Below are positions 1 through 11,762 of a stretch of 64,000 nt of DNA, in pieces. This stretch comes from Acorus gramineus (taxonomy: Eukaryota > Streptophyta > Magnoliopsida > Acorales > Acoraceae), in assembly GCA_030737835.1 (NCBI GenBank), contig CM060848.1, positions 8,931,238-8,995,237 of the forward strand. The letters are read 5' to 3'. How positions within the stretch are numbered: the stretch's first letter is position 1; each line of letters opens with the position of its first letter. The position numbers and the translations under genes are program-made. The notes under the pieces are model-generated. The model made no database searches. It saw only the letters and a list, made by a program, of their open reading frames with translations, and had not been told where the DNA came from.

Positions 1-138
1 AAAAAAATTGGATTAAATCTCTGATACCATGTTAGAATATGAAAAGAATGAATCAAGAATCTTATTAGGGTTTGTATCCAATATTTATAGTACAAAAAGG
101 GAAACAAGGAAAAGACTAATCTACCCTTAACCCTAACA
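1..138 (-). mobile_element. 5' end of a small-LTR retrotransposon (partial)
   Basis: Positions 30-138 start TGTTAG and end CTAACA, the 6-bp inverted termini expected of an LTR. Directly inside, at 19-29, lies the reverse complement of TGGTATCAGAG, the initiator-tRNA-Met primer binding site of many plant LTR retrotransposons. The element therefore reads on the minus strand and its body lies left of the window. The LTR is only about 109 bp. On the minus strand it contains a TATAAATA box that could be its promoter. The size suits a TRIM-like or short-LTR Copia element. The flank tatat at 139-143 would be one half of a 5-bp target duplication. The family cannot be named from this end alone. Confidence 0.6.
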
Positions 139-1090
139 TATATATACATTTAACAATTACAATGTCTTTTAGGTTTTGTTAATGAATATGGGAATTAATG
201 AATTTGTGCTCCATTTTTGTATATTTTCTATCTTTTGCATGAATATCTAATGACACCACTTCGCGAAAGAAGACTTGTTAGAAACTTCTTCAAAATAGTT
301 AGTAGAACACCCCTGTCACCAAAATTGTAGGTGTAGAAAAGATTGTACATTGTCTTAGTTTGTTTCTTTGTTTTGGCATTATTTTATCCAGATGTTTGGT
401 TGAGGAGATATCCTCACGGATAATACTTTGTTATTGGAACTTATTGTTTAAGTAGATATTATAAATTTGTAATAAAAATATAGAAATTACTTCAAATCAA
501 TGTTTATAAAAGGATGATTTAAATTGGAGATGTAGCATATGTTAAAAGCCATGCAATGGGATTGGTTTTACAAACAAAAAAAAAGCAGCACAACCTCGAT
601 GGCTCATAGCCATCCCCCTTTACAAATCCCCAATGGCCTATATCCATCCCCCTTTACAAATCCCCAACAGCTTGTGTTGATAAATAAAACATCATTACCG
701 ACTGTTTTCATCCGTCGCTGTGCTATTGACCGCAACGACTACCAACCGTCACAAAAACATCAACAGCGACGGCTACACTCTGTCGCAAAATAACATCAAC
801 TCAACAACTACCAGCCACCGCAAATTATACACCAATCGCGACGGTCAAAAACCGTTAAGTAACTTTTCCCAACACCCTTAACATGGACGGATGTGCAACG
901 GATTTAGTCCATCGGCAATATATAAGCAATGGCAACGGCTTATATTCATTGATAAATCTCAGAATTTTTGTTGTGATAGTAAACATATGGTACAATTGAT
1001 TCTTGCCAAAGTTCCTCCACTCCCTCACACAAACACTGTTAAGCCCCTGAAATCATACTGTAGATGACCAAATATTTCCCTTCATACCAA
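139..1090. other. Intergenic DNA with a tandem duplication and a possible CACTA-type terminus
   Basis: No convincing gene is seen. Positions about 609-668 hold two copies of a roughly 35-bp unit ending tttacaaatccccaa. From about 690 to 960 the sequence is dense in short cgtcgc, gcaacgg and cggcaa motifs, as in the subterminal repeats of CACTA elements. It stops at gaatttttgttgtgatag near 962-979, whose reverse complement resembles the CACTA end CACTACAACAAAAA. No matching left end was found, so this would be a terminal fragment at most. The 84-codon open frame at 539-793 runs through these repeats and is not supported as a gene. Confidence 0.3.
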
Positions 1091-1094
1091 CTTC

Positions 1095-1720
1095 CAAACT
1101 TCTAGCGCCCCACCCACCAAAAAAAAAAAAACACCATCACCTTCAACAAGTATGCATAGACGAGTATATAATCCAATTTTCCATCACTACCCATTAAAAA
1201 AAAAAATTATGAAACCCCCTAATAAACAAGCTAAACAATAAAAAAATACCACCCCAAAAAAAGAGTACTTATTTTCATATAAAAAAAAGTGAGACATGTA
1301 GATCTAAATCAAACCAGAAACAAAAAACAAAACAAAATTTCAAATTCAAAAGCAATGTTTCAATCACTAACATTATTGGCTCAAATGGGTCAGATTTAAT
1401 TTGTAATTTTAGTATTTATTAAATAACACTAAAATATTTATTTTATCATTTTATTGTATCTTAATGATCTCCAGAAACATTTGATAAAATTTCATGAAAT
1501 TTAAAGTTTGGGAAGTCATGTTTTGAGACCATTTGAAAGTGAAAATGTTGTAAAGGACCTGGTTAGAAATCAGAAAATCTGAATCAGGAACATGTTTGTA
1601 ACATAGATAGGGGCTGGTTGTGAAACTAGTAGAACCTGGGGGCCAATCTACAAATAGTCCCTTAGAAAATGACAAAATTGGCGCATTGTCACACATTATA
1701 TGAATGTTTAGATAATCACC
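1095..1720. repeat. Dispersed repeat, copy 1
   Basis: This stretch is recognisably related along its length to 2310-2860 in the same orientation. Shared landmarks are atataatccaatttt, the ctacccattaaaaaaa tract, aaattcaaaagcaa, cactaaaatatttat, agtcatgttttgaga and the acctggggg block. Both copies are followed by a short GC-bearing block with ggtacg (about 1750 and 2974). It has no convincing coding capacity. The family is not recognised; an old Helitron-like or other non-coding element is possible. Confidence 0.55.
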
Positions 1721-2309
1721 GGGGTTCCTTCCATCTCACTAGTTGGATGGTACGCGCGGATATTCTATACTTAGAATGAATGAATTATATAAATGATTTA
1801 TATTATAATTGAAAGATAAATAAGAGTCCATATTATTATAAGCAATTCTTTTAAAACAAAAACAATATTTGATAACTGGGGTCTATTATGTATATTTTAT
1901 GTTTTTAAAACAAAAAAATGTATTATTGTATTTCAGTATATACTTATTTTTTATATAACACTTCCTTTTACAACTCAACATACACTCTCATATACCTCTT
2001 TAATCATTTAATAGTTATTTAACGATGTATACATACCTCCATTAGGTGAGATATATATTTTGTTAAATGTTTTAACATTTATTAAAAATGAACACGTTAA
2101 ATTTGAAATTGTACAATATTTACTTTTTTAAAAAATTAAAACATATGATAACTGCATTTGGGGTTATATTTGGGACTGTACCTAACATTAAGTGAAAATC
2201 CACTCAAAGATATATTGAAAATAAAACAAAAAAAAAACATTTATTCCTTCTCTTTTAGGGACATTAATTTTTGAAAAGTTTTAGACTTAATCACTTTTAC
2301 CAACTAAAA
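1721..2309. other. AT-rich DNA between two repeat copies
   Basis: No gene, RNA or clear transposon end is visible. At about 1750-1771 the run ggtacgcgcggatattctat closes repeat copy 1. The rest is low-complexity AT-rich sequence up to the second copy. Confidence 0.4.
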
Positions 2310-2860
2310 CTAAGACCACAAAAAAAAAATCCACCATTACCTTTGATGAATATGCACAGTCAATCATATAATCCAATTTTCGACCACTACCCATTAAAAA
2401 AATCGATTACCAAACCCCTTAAAAACAATCTAATCAATAAAAAAAACTACCTTGAAAAAAACTAAAAATATACCTATTTTCACATATAAAGAAAAAAGTG
2501 ATACATATTGATCCAAAATCAATAAAAAAAAAACATAACAAATTTTAAATTCAAAAGCAAAACATCCATCATTAATTTTATGGGATCAAATGAGCCCAAA
2601 TTCATCTGTAATTTTTGCATTTATTAATAAGACTAAAATATTTATATTTTATAATTTTATGGATATTTTAATGGTCTGAAAAATCATTGAATGAAATTTG
2701 AAGTCCGGGAGTCATGTTTTGAGATTAGGGACCTGCTTATAAATATTGTAATCTCAATTAGGAACCTGTTTGTAACACATGTAGGGTTTACTTCTAAAAG
2801 TGGTAGGACCTGGGGGTTGATCTGCAGAACGCCCATGAAAAGACAAAAGTAGCTGTTTCA
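2310..2860. repeat. Dispersed repeat, copy 2
   Basis: This is the second copy of the 1095-1720 repeat, in the same orientation, diverged by small indels and substitutions. The sequence after it contains three degenerate versions of the block 'acctg..tataaa...gggg' (about 2720-2950). It then reaches ggtacgcccatccgctcgcg at 2974-2993. On the opposite strand the flank reads TCTATACTCTTCTATAAAG, which resembles plant Helitron 5' termini. That resemblance is suggestive only, because no 3' hairpin with CTAR was found. Confidence 0.5.
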
Positions 2861-2869
2861 CCTGGTTAT

Positions 2870-4211
2870 AAATATCAGGACTTATTTATAACATATAGGG
2901 GTTGTTTTGTAAACATATAACACTGGGGGTCTATCTGAAAAATGCTCCCGATGAAATCATGAAAATACCCCCGGTACGCCCATCCGCTCGCGCTTTATAG
3001 AAGAGTATAGATAATATTCCCATTTTTTTCCCATCTATACCCTTACATAATTTCATGGCCAAAGAAACGAACTAAAACCGTCATCAAAATTGGTGTTTAG
3101 AAAAATAAGTGTTGATACACTAAGTACCTTGTGTAGCTAGCCCCATTTATAGCCTAAGAGCGACCCCATTCACTTATAAACTGCGATAGGGCATGCAGTG
3201 TAAACACTCCATTATTACAATTATTTTTAACTTTTCAAGAAAAAAAAGTATACAACTTCAATACTTTATTTTTTATAACAATTTGCAATTCAATGTGTAA
3301 ATATATAATTATAAAAATAGAAAAAAATTATATATAGGATTATACATACAAAAAACAGACATATCATTTTCCTTAAAAATAAAATGGATTTGTCCGTATT
3401 CAATAAAGGTGGCGATTGGGTAGTAGAATAGGGGAAGAAATTAAGGGAACATGGGGAGAATAAAACTAAAATATTATTGGGTGGAAGAATAGCGGGTATA
3501 TATAACAACCAGAATTGATGAATATAAAGCAATATTTGTTTTTTAAGTTCACCTAAAATTGTGTGATTCCACCTAATCTATTTTTACTGGTATAAGAGAA
3601 TTCACATGTTAAATCATGTCACATCACATTTTATTATAATAATTTTTTAATCAGATTAATCTTTTTACACCAATTGAGAGGTCGTTTGGATGTGGTTTGA
3701 AATTGAGAAGATTATGGGTTTACAAAAATTTGATTTCCCTAATCCCATTTTTAAACTAAAAAAATAATTGTAGTTTAATTAAAAGTTGTAGAGATATTTT
3801 TATAAGTAAATGTTTAAAAACTATTTTTTTTCATAAGGACAAATTATTGGATTTCATGCGAACCTCAGAATGGTGTAGCGTTTCTCTCGGGTGTCCCACA
3901 AAAAAAAGAGGAAACAAAACGCGTTACGAAAAGATGGTGTTAAATGAATTATATCCGTACATTTAGTGGACTTTTGATTCCAGCGCGTGATGAATGGTGC
4001 AGTTGTTGGTGAGGTCCATTCGATTTCAGATAATGGTCGGTTGAGGTAAGTGAATAGTTGCCGTACAAATAACCAACGGCGCCGCCTAAATATCACGGGA
4101 CGTATAGCTTTTGTCCGTATCTTATATATCTTTTTAGCCAGTCTGACTATTTCAATTACTTTTTTTTTTCTTTTTCCTTTTTTACATTTTCAATTTCTTC
4201 ATTAGTATTTA
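2870..4211. other. Intergenic AT-rich DNA
   Basis: No gene is recognised. A roughly 90-bp stretch at 3545-3660 (tgtgtgattccacctaatct and onward) is related to 52655-52760, so it is a dispersed repeat fragment. The minus-strand open frames at 3290-3532 and 3854-4096 have no family features and irregular composition. Confidence 0.4.
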
Positions 4212-4693
4212 GGAAAAAAATTCTTATAACTCTTTATAGACCATCTGAAGTCCATATAACTTCTTGATTTTTCTTAAAGTTTATATAACCCTCTGAAAAT
4301 ATATATGTAAATCTAAATAGCCCCTTGAGTAGTTAAACTTATGTTGACAGATTAAGAATATTATGTGAATATTTTGTTTAGTTAACTTTGATTGAAAACA
4401 TAGTATACCAAAAATCACCTACAATGTGTTCAAATCGTCATTTAAAGAGAGTTTGTCACACTTTTAACACATTTTAGGAGGTTTTTGGTATACTGTGTTT
4501 TCAGTTATGCTTAACCAAACTGAATATTCACATAATAACATAATATTCCTCATCTGTCAATAAAAATTTAATTTTAAGAGGTTAATTATTTGAATTTGCA
4601 TAGTTGTTTTCAAGGAGTTATATGGACTTCAGGAAAAGTCAGTTGGTTATATGAATTTTAGGCAATTTGCAAGGGGTTATTTAGATTTTTTCC
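4212..4693. mobile_element. Non-autonomous MITE with long inverted arms (family A, copy 1)
   Basis: The ends are mutually inverted. The left arm begins ggaaaaaaattcttataact and the right arm ends in atttagattttttcc. The arms extend well over 100 bp (ccatataac... and ...ttatatggacttcagg). Flanks tagtattta (4203-4211) and tgatattta (4694-4702) agree at 7 of 9 positions, compatible with a Mutator-type 9-bp target duplication. The centre carries a second inverted pair around ttttggtatactgtgttttc. The same family occurs at 12643-13181 and 18240-19328. There is no coding capacity. Confidence 0.6.
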
Positions 4694-4804
4694 TGATATT
4701 TATTGAGTCTTGAATTGATATTATGGTCAATAATGTTCCAAAATAAATCTATGAATTACTATTGTAGTATCAATATGCATTTTAAAATTTCAAATGACAA
4801 TAAA

Positions 4805-4834
<30 letters not shown>
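4805..4834. repeat. (TG)n microsatellite
   Basis: An uninterrupted TG run of about 14 units. It makes the poly-Cys-Val stretch in an overlapping open frame, which is therefore not evidence for a protein. Confidence 0.95.
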
Positions 4835-4836
<2 letters not shown>

Positions 4837-4959
4837 TCTTATTACTGTTACCTACATTTCTTTTATTTGTTTTATAAAAAATTTATTTTTATTACTATCA
4901 ATATTATCACTATTATTATTATTAATTGTAGTAGTAGTAGGCTTAGATCATATAAGAAA

Positions 4960-5237
4960 GGAAAATGTTAGACTCAGTCACATTCGTCAACCAAAACAAA
5001 GACCTCACATGTTTTCATTTTTTGAAATATAGTAAACATCATCTAATGAGGTATATGTTTTGATAAAAAGTGCATATCGCTTCATTTCGAGTTAAATGAA
5101 CCCATTTTTAGTAAGTGTAAGAAAATATTTAATGTGATTTATACAACATCTAACTAGGTATATACTTCACTGGATTTCTAATGTGATATATAGGACTGTA
5201 TTTTGGACTGAGAAAAAAACTGAATGTAACAGCACTC
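4960..5237. mobile_element. MULE-type MITE with GGAAAATG terminus (family B, copy 1)
   Basis: The left end is ggaaaatgttagactcagtc. The right end, read on the minus strand, is gagtgctgttacattcagtt. The direct 9-bp flanks tataagaaa (4951-4959) and tataagcaa (5238-5246) match at 8 of 9. This is the target duplication size of Mutator-like elements. The inside is AT-rich and non-coding and contains catctaatgaggtatat, a phrase found in other copies. Family B also occurs at 14842-15100, 25660-25930, 50262-50518 and 50658-50960, and resembles the ends of the larger element at 26633-30327. Confidence 0.8.
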
Positions 5238-5246
5238 TATAAGCAA

Positions 5247-5830
5247 TTATGATTGTCCTTCATAAAAGACTGATGCAATCCCCATAAATTGATTAAAATT
5301 AGGGTTTTGTGATGCTAAAAAAAATTAAAAGCTTTAATTTTAACTAATTAATAACATATGTTTTAAATTTGGGTTAATCAAGGTTGTAACAAAAAAAACA
5401 AATTTGTTTATTAAAATGTTGATATCAATAGAGTACGTATTTATTTCACGTTTTTTTTTTTAATATCCCTTCATAAAATATGGTATATATGCGATTTCAA
5501 TATCAATGTGATTTTTTTATTAAATTAACATGTATTCAGTGCATCTCTCAATACATAATGGCATTGTGTCACTAGCTAAAAATATCATAGCATGAATTAT
5601 TACTCAACTTATTTTCTCTGTCCTCTCATCCCTTTGACAGTCACCCTCCCTCTCCTAGTCTCTCTCCTTTTTCCTCTCGCCACCCTCCTCCATCCCCTGT
5701 CGTCGCCACCTCCTTCGCCTGTTTTTTGCATGGATTTGTCTTGCATTTCAATATCTAAATCATAAAAGAAGAATGGTTGCAGAGTTTCTTTCTATGAGAT
5801 AAATTTTCTTATACAATTGAGGGTTATCCA
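5247..5830. other. AT-rich intergenic DNA
   Basis: No gene is seen. A pyrimidine-rich patch at about 5615-5725 (tctctcctttttcctctcgc) lies just before the large MULE but is outside its terminal repeat. It may be a remnant of a host 5' leader. Confidence 0.4.
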
Positions 5831-5839
5831 AATATTTAA
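5831..5839. repeat. Target site duplication of the large MULE (left)
   Basis: aatatttaa here and aagatttaa at 11927-11935 agree at 8 of 9 positions and directly flank the inverted ends, as expected for a Mutator-like insertion. Confidence 0.75.
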
Positions 5840-6017
5840 AGGTAATTAGCACTTTTAGCCCCCTTAAAATGAATATTTACAAAAATAGCCCCGCCCGTCG
5901 AATATTTGCAAAAACTAGCCTCGTTCATCCGATTAGCGCTGCCACGTCAGTGCTGGCCGTTTTTTTTTTTAATCTTTGTACTGGTCTCCAATGTTTTGAC
6001 CACAGCATTGGGGATTT

Positions 6018-6075
6018 AAACTGGAGACGGATTATATATATACCGTCTCTAGGAGACGGTATATATATAATCCCT
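6018..6075. repeat. Palindromic subterminal repeat of the MULE (left)
   Basis: Units of ctggagacggattatatata and the inverse accgtctctaggagacggta alternate, so each pair forms a near-perfect hairpin around an AT core. The same motif is present in more copies near the right end at 11667-11762. Subterminal motifs like this are candidate transposase-binding sites; that role is inference. Confidence 0.75.
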
Positions 6076-6227
6076 CTCTAGCTGCTTGAACATATAATAA
6101 AATAACTTTATGAAAATAAAACATAAGTTCCATTACAATCACTTGACTCCTGTTTCTGAACACAAATGAAAATGCATAAATATAATAAACATGTCTTACG
6201 TCCCATAAATACAATATCCAAATATTT

Positions 6228-8259
6228 TCATAAATCCTTTCTTTTAGCTTTTCTCATAGCAGGAGGTGCTGATGAAGAGGGTACATCCATTGCTGTGGAA
6301 GATGGCACACCTGATTGTGGTGGAGTGGTAAATTGTTCGCCCGATCCCCGAGAAGCAGTAGTAGAAGTACACCAAATCCTGCGTGGTCCACGAACATATG
6401 TCTGGAGTGTCATCTCTGGAGCTTTATCTAAAACTAGGGCTGGTTGTTGTGGCTGCTCATCGAATTATGCCTCAAGTCGTACATCACTGAAGAACTCATC
6501 AATTGTGAATTCAGTGTGAGCCCCTGTCCCAGCTAAACTACCATCTATGACATCCTTAGAATCATTACATCTATAGACGCACTAGAGGTACTCGAAGGTT
6601 GTCCCCTCTCTCCCATCATCGCCTCTGCATAGTCACGTGCCACATCGATTATACGTCCCCACTCATCGCAATTGGGGTATAACACCAACCCCCTTGCAAG
6701 CACCTCACTAATGTTCTGTGTAACTCCCCCCTGTTAATAAAAGTTTCAATATGATAAGTAGTTATAAAATCATTTATTACTTTCTAAAAATGTAACACAC
6801 ATTTAAAATTCTTATCGAATGTGGTGCAACATAGCCTGGATGATAGTGTGAGGGTGGTGGAGGTGTGATATGTCTGACTGTTCTCTCCCAATATCACTCC
6901 ATATATCTCCTTTTACTCCGGGTATGATAGAATTGGTGGATGTGATCCAAGCGTTGGTCCCAATACTCGATATAAGTTTGGTGAAAAACCATCCAATTAA
7001 CATCCTGTCTATCTCATCTGTTTACCCGATCGATGGCCTCTACATTAGATGGAATTCCTGATGCCATCCAAATCGGCGTGCGACTCGATCTAGCACGTGC
7101 ATCTCCACGATATCCAAGCAAATGAGTGGGACCCTAGTTGTCCACAACTCCATATGATCCCTACATCCAGGTGGTAGTGTCTCATATGTCCCAGCATAAG
7201 GCTGCCATATAACCTACCAAAAATTAAATTTATAATTAGTATCACAATCTTACATAATATATCATGTGTGAAATATAATAATAATTGTATAGTCACCTGC
7301 GACTGAAGCTAATAGTCTAATTGTGCTCTATAGTATATCAAAACACATGAATTTTCATCAAACCTCTAAGTCACTTTCCACCTGAAATAAGGAATTTAAT
7401 GAAATATGATCTTCCATGAATTCACAATAGAAGATGAAAAATAAACATTACTCCCAAACGTCTATCTCCAACAACAAAATCTGGATCATGTAAGTCCGGT
7501 CGTCCCACGTGTAATCTCTCCCACGACCATAGCTGCGTCGGAAAAAAAATTTTAGGGCACAGATTAAAAAAAAGCAGCATGTAATGAAGGAAAATTGGGA
7601 TTTTCATATTACCTATAGGAGCGAATAAAAACCATGAGATCCTACCGACATCCTCTCTCCAAGCACACTACCCTTGTACAACGCTCTATACAAGTGGGCC
7701 AAAGCAGTTGCACCCCAGGAATATCGGCCAGCATCCTCAAAATTTCTAAGTAAATAAAGGTAGCATGCATGTATCTTATCTCCTGTGCCATCAGCAATAA
7801 GATATATGCAAGCACAAATAAGATATATGCACGTGCATACTACTGGAGGATATCGTCGTTCAATTCAACTTCGGGTATGATGCTGAAAGTTTCTTTAAGC
7901 CAGAAGAGAAAAATTCTTCCACCCGTGATCTTATCTGCAAGGGGGCCAACACCTAACAGCTCTTCATAAACACTGGCCCAATCATCGCAGTCTATGATAC
8001 CGGTCACGGGCTTGCCATCAATGGAAAGTCCAGTCAAAACAGCAACATCCTGAAGTGTTATAGTCATCTCGCCACGTCGCAGATGAAATATGTTAGTTTC
8101 TAATCTCCATATCTTAGTCAATGCTTGTAGTAGTCGATGATCTGACCTGGTATATCCCATATGTGTAAAATAATGCAACCCCGATGCCCTCACGTACGGC
8201 TCGATGCGTGGATCCCTGACCCAGTGACGCAATGCCACCATGTGTATCGTGAACTTCAT
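6228..8259 (-). pseudogene. Plant mobile domain (PMD, MAIN-LIKE type) gene carried by the MULE
   Basis: The first visible exon (7840-8259) begins at an ATG and reads RHWVRDPRIEPYVRASGLHY, then GEMTITLQDVAVLTGLSIDG. These are the hallmark blocks of the plant mobile domain found in Arabidopsis MAIN/MAIL proteins and in plant MULE and Gypsy elements. Further minus-strand segments continue the domain: SWERLHVGRPDLHD near 7450-7560, and a block ending in HVLDRVARRFGWHQEF near 7060-7200. A hydrophilic, proline/serine-rich tail ends in AMRKAKRKDL at 6228. Introns must separate these blocks, and at least one in-frame stop follows the HQEF block, so the copy looks decayed. Family members are nuclear and linked to transposon silencing in Arabidopsis; here the gene is part of the transposon. 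Exact splice sites were not resolved. Confidence 0.75.
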
Positions 8260-8405
8260 GACATCGGTCTGTTTGAGAAATTTATTTATTCATTAAATAA
8301 AATAATTCATATATGAATAATAACACAAGAGATAAACACATCAGTTGATATACCATGCCCTGAAATCCATGATGAGACCTATGAGATCCTTGAAAATACA
8401 ACAAA

Positions 8406-11128
8406 TCATCCACGACGGGTCCATGCCACACACGTATGTCCATCACCAATAATTTGAACACAAATTAATATATACTCAAACAATTTAACATTCATCATCA
8501 TATCAGAATCATATTTAACATTTATACTAGCATTTGTATTTCTACATGGACATTTATTTTTTCTGTGGCCTTTCTCATGACATATTGAACATGTATATCT
8601 CATACTTGGATCCCTAGAGTCCATATGCATACGTCGGCGAGTTGACATGGGCGCCCCGCTTGTCTCCTAACATTCGGTGGGATGAAGATAGGATCATTTT
8701 TCATAGGAATCGACCAACGACTTTTATCATCAACGGAGTGGAATCGGAGTTCATAAGTGTGTCTATATGACTATGAGGAAAGCCAATGTGACACATATCT
8801 ACCAGGACTAATATGAGCATACCCGCAAGCCACTATGACATGTGCACATGATAGTGAAACAACTTTGGAACATGAAATTGACAATCTGCATGGTCAGAAT
8901 ACAAGAAGACAATGTACATAACCGTATTCTTGTCTTGGACATTGAATTCTAACCTATCAAGCTTTCTTACTAGCATCGTCCTTGCATCATGTGCAGTTCT
9001 CTCCAAACGCTGCTGCATAGATGGCACATGTTCACCTGACATGCTCTCAGTCGACTCACGCCTCGTATAAAAATACAATGACACCCATATGAATGTCTGT
9101 TGTAATAAGGCAGTGACTGTTAATCCTCTTACACCTTTCAAGACATTGTTCATACTTTCTACTCTATTGGTGGTCATCGTGCCATGACGATGACCGTCAT
9201 CATAACAAAGGGCCCATGTCTGTGGAGGGACTTGATCAAGCCATGTGCGAGCTTGCGAGGAGACACTAAGAATCTTTCGCATTTCATCAGCAAATTGATT
9301 TGGACATTTCAAGGTGGCTGCCCTCCACACTTGGTCACTCAACTCCTTTGATTTTACATTTTTTTGAAGTTGTCTATCATATGTCTTATACAGAAACGAT
9401 GGTGCCATGTCACATTGCTTGCTTCCTCAATAGCTTTCATGCCTTCTATAATGCCCAAATCCCGATCAGATCTGACAAACACGTTATTTATGCAACCAAC
9501 AGAAAAGAACAAGTTCCAAAGGAAGAAGGTCCAACTGTTTCTATTCTCATATTCAACTATAGCAAATGCTATCGGAAGCAATCCATTTTCTCCATCGCAA
9601 GCAGTGCCTATCAGGAGATTTCCTTTACATTTTCCATATAGATGTGTTCCATCGATGCAAACCAGTGGACGACAATGTTTGAAAGCCTCTAAGGCTGGTC
9701 CGAATGCCCAATAAACACGTTCAAACTGTCAGATTGGTCGGCCCATGTTATTCTCTTGTATGACAGGGCCTTCGAAGAACACATTTGTTCCTGGATTAGA
9801 CCTCCTTAGGGCATCAACATATAGAGGCAACTTAACATATGACTCCTCCCAATTTTCAAATATCCTCTCCATAGTCTTTCATTTGGCACGGTGTGCCTTT
9901 GAACATGTAATTGTGTAGTGATGATCAGCTTGATCCTGTCCATTATCTCAGTATGACTGATTCTCAAATTATGATGAATCGTTGGCATAATTAGCTGTGA
10001 GATATAATCAGAACTGAATTGTCAGTGATTTGAATTGAGTAGAGAATCTAAGCATGTATGAGGAATTCTCATAGTGGAAATCTTAAACATTTCTGAACCA
10101 CTGACCCTCCTCGCATACAATTTCCAATGACATTCATCATTTATGCATTGAACGACGTATTTTTCTGCATTTGATTTCACCACATGACATTGCACACATT
10201 TCTTTATGCTCCAAGTTCGGACAGCATTAATGAGCGACTTCTTATTCACGAAAAGCTGACCAACCTCAAGATCATTTACATGAAGAAGATCCGATTTCAT
10301 AAATGCATGGATGGACATTTTCTATCACCGCTTGCTCCATAAACTCATGTGTAGGATACATTTGAGGAACACTATATTCATGGATGGCAACTGTCTCCAC
10401 ATCATGGTCCTCCTCAATATCAGATCCAGTACCAACCCAATGATCTTCACGATCCTCTTCTTCTCCTCCTCCTTCTTGATCTTCCACTTCTTCATTGTTT
10501 ATTTCAATTCCCTCATGAATACCGTCCCAACCCATGTCATGAAATGGAGACCTATAAATGTAAACACACTATACTTACACATATGAATACACTAACCAAA
10601 AACTCAATATATACACAATACTTACAAATGTAGTATATTGACACTCCTATGGGCATTGGTCGGTGTTGCATCAATCAAATCTTCTTGTGTACACGGAACA
10701 AATGACGACGATGATGGTTGATATGGATCACGAACAATGGAGGGATATGAATCTTCTGCATTATAATTCATCGCACCACAACCTCTTTGTACGATCTCTT
10801 TCTTCTCTAACCATAACTCAATGCAATGTACGTGCTTTGGATACAATAATATCATCACCTTCACACTCATATCATCTTCGATAGGGACACCTAAACGCTT
10901 TCTGGAGTGAGTGGGATGCACAGCACTCATTGACAACGTGTAACGATTTGGATCGGTCCCCGTCAAATGGTACATCATTTGGAGTAAATCGACATAGGAG
11001 ATCCTCTTATGTATGATGATGGCTTTCCTGATACCACCTTCATTAAATAAAGTATCTTCATGTTGAACAATCCTCCCATTAAAAGAGTAAATTAACGGGA
11101 CATCGGATTTCTTTACCATCGAAACCAT
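8406..11128 (-). pseudogene. MuDR-type (MULE) transposase, decayed
   Basis: In order: an N-terminal PB1-like region (starts MVSMVKKSDVPLIYSFNGRI); an acidic linker (10272-10535); the MuDR DNA-binding domain (10022-10318, ELFVNKK-like start, CHVVKSNAEKYVVQC, ending HTC); the DDE core, with first Asp in CIDGTHLYGKCKG (about 9640), second in FVRSDRDLGIIEGMK (9354-9581) and Glu in TMTNRVESMNN (about 9160); a SWIM-like block (ACGYAHISPGRYVSHW, about 8820); and a CCHC knuckle CSICHEKGHRKNKC (8560-8600). All three catalytic acids are visible. It is broken by stops (for example in KAHRAK*KTMERIF near 9880 and GRPI*QFERVYW near 9730), by a frameshift near 10300 and by one in the SWIM region. It would cut and rejoin DNA at the element's ends if intact. 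Confidence 0.88.
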
Positions 11129-11666
11129 AAATTAATCAACTTAGTGAATATATTTCTAAATTGATAACAAAAAATTCATCCAACACATACAAGTATATTT
11201 AAGTTAAAGTATATTTCCTAAATGACCTTTGAATTTTTTTAAAAAGTTTTTTTAAGAATATCATATTTTTCAAAAAAAATTTTGAAGTTTTAAAAGTTTA
11301 TATTGTCAATAGGAAATTGTCAATAAATAAAAACAAAAAATCATAACATTTAACATAATATCAAACAAAAAAAATCGTAAGATTCAACAAAAAAATCAAA
11401 CATCATAACATTCAACATCAATAAACAAAAAAAAAATTCAATAAAATCAAAACAATTGATAAACAAATGATTTCAAGAAATTGTTTAGGGTTTTGATGTT
11501 TACCTTCGGAATAAAAGTGGTTGAAAGATATTGATTGAAACATATATGAACTGTTGGGGGGGTGATTTTCGGATGGGGTGGATGAAAATGGGCATTTGAG
11601 GGAGACAAAGGGGGTGAAAGGGGGGTTCTAGGGTTTCTCTGTGGGGGCGGGGTATATAAAGGATGC

Positions 11667-11762
11667 GCCCAGGAGACTGTATATATATAATCCATCTCCT
11701 GGAGACGGATTATATATATACCGTCTCCTGGAGATGGATTACTGGAGACGGATTATCTCCAG
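11667..11762. repeat. Palindromic subterminal repeats of the MULE (right)
   Basis: At least four ggagacgg/ccgtctcc-type units alternate with tatatata cores, for example ggagacggattatatatata followed by ccgtctcctggagatgg. This mirrors the left-end array at 6018-6075 but has more units, so copy number differs between the two ends. Confidence 0.75.

Noticed and set aside
4703..5032. 109-codon frame with Cys-Val repeats
   Set aside because: Produced by a (TG)n microsatellite and the start of a MITE.
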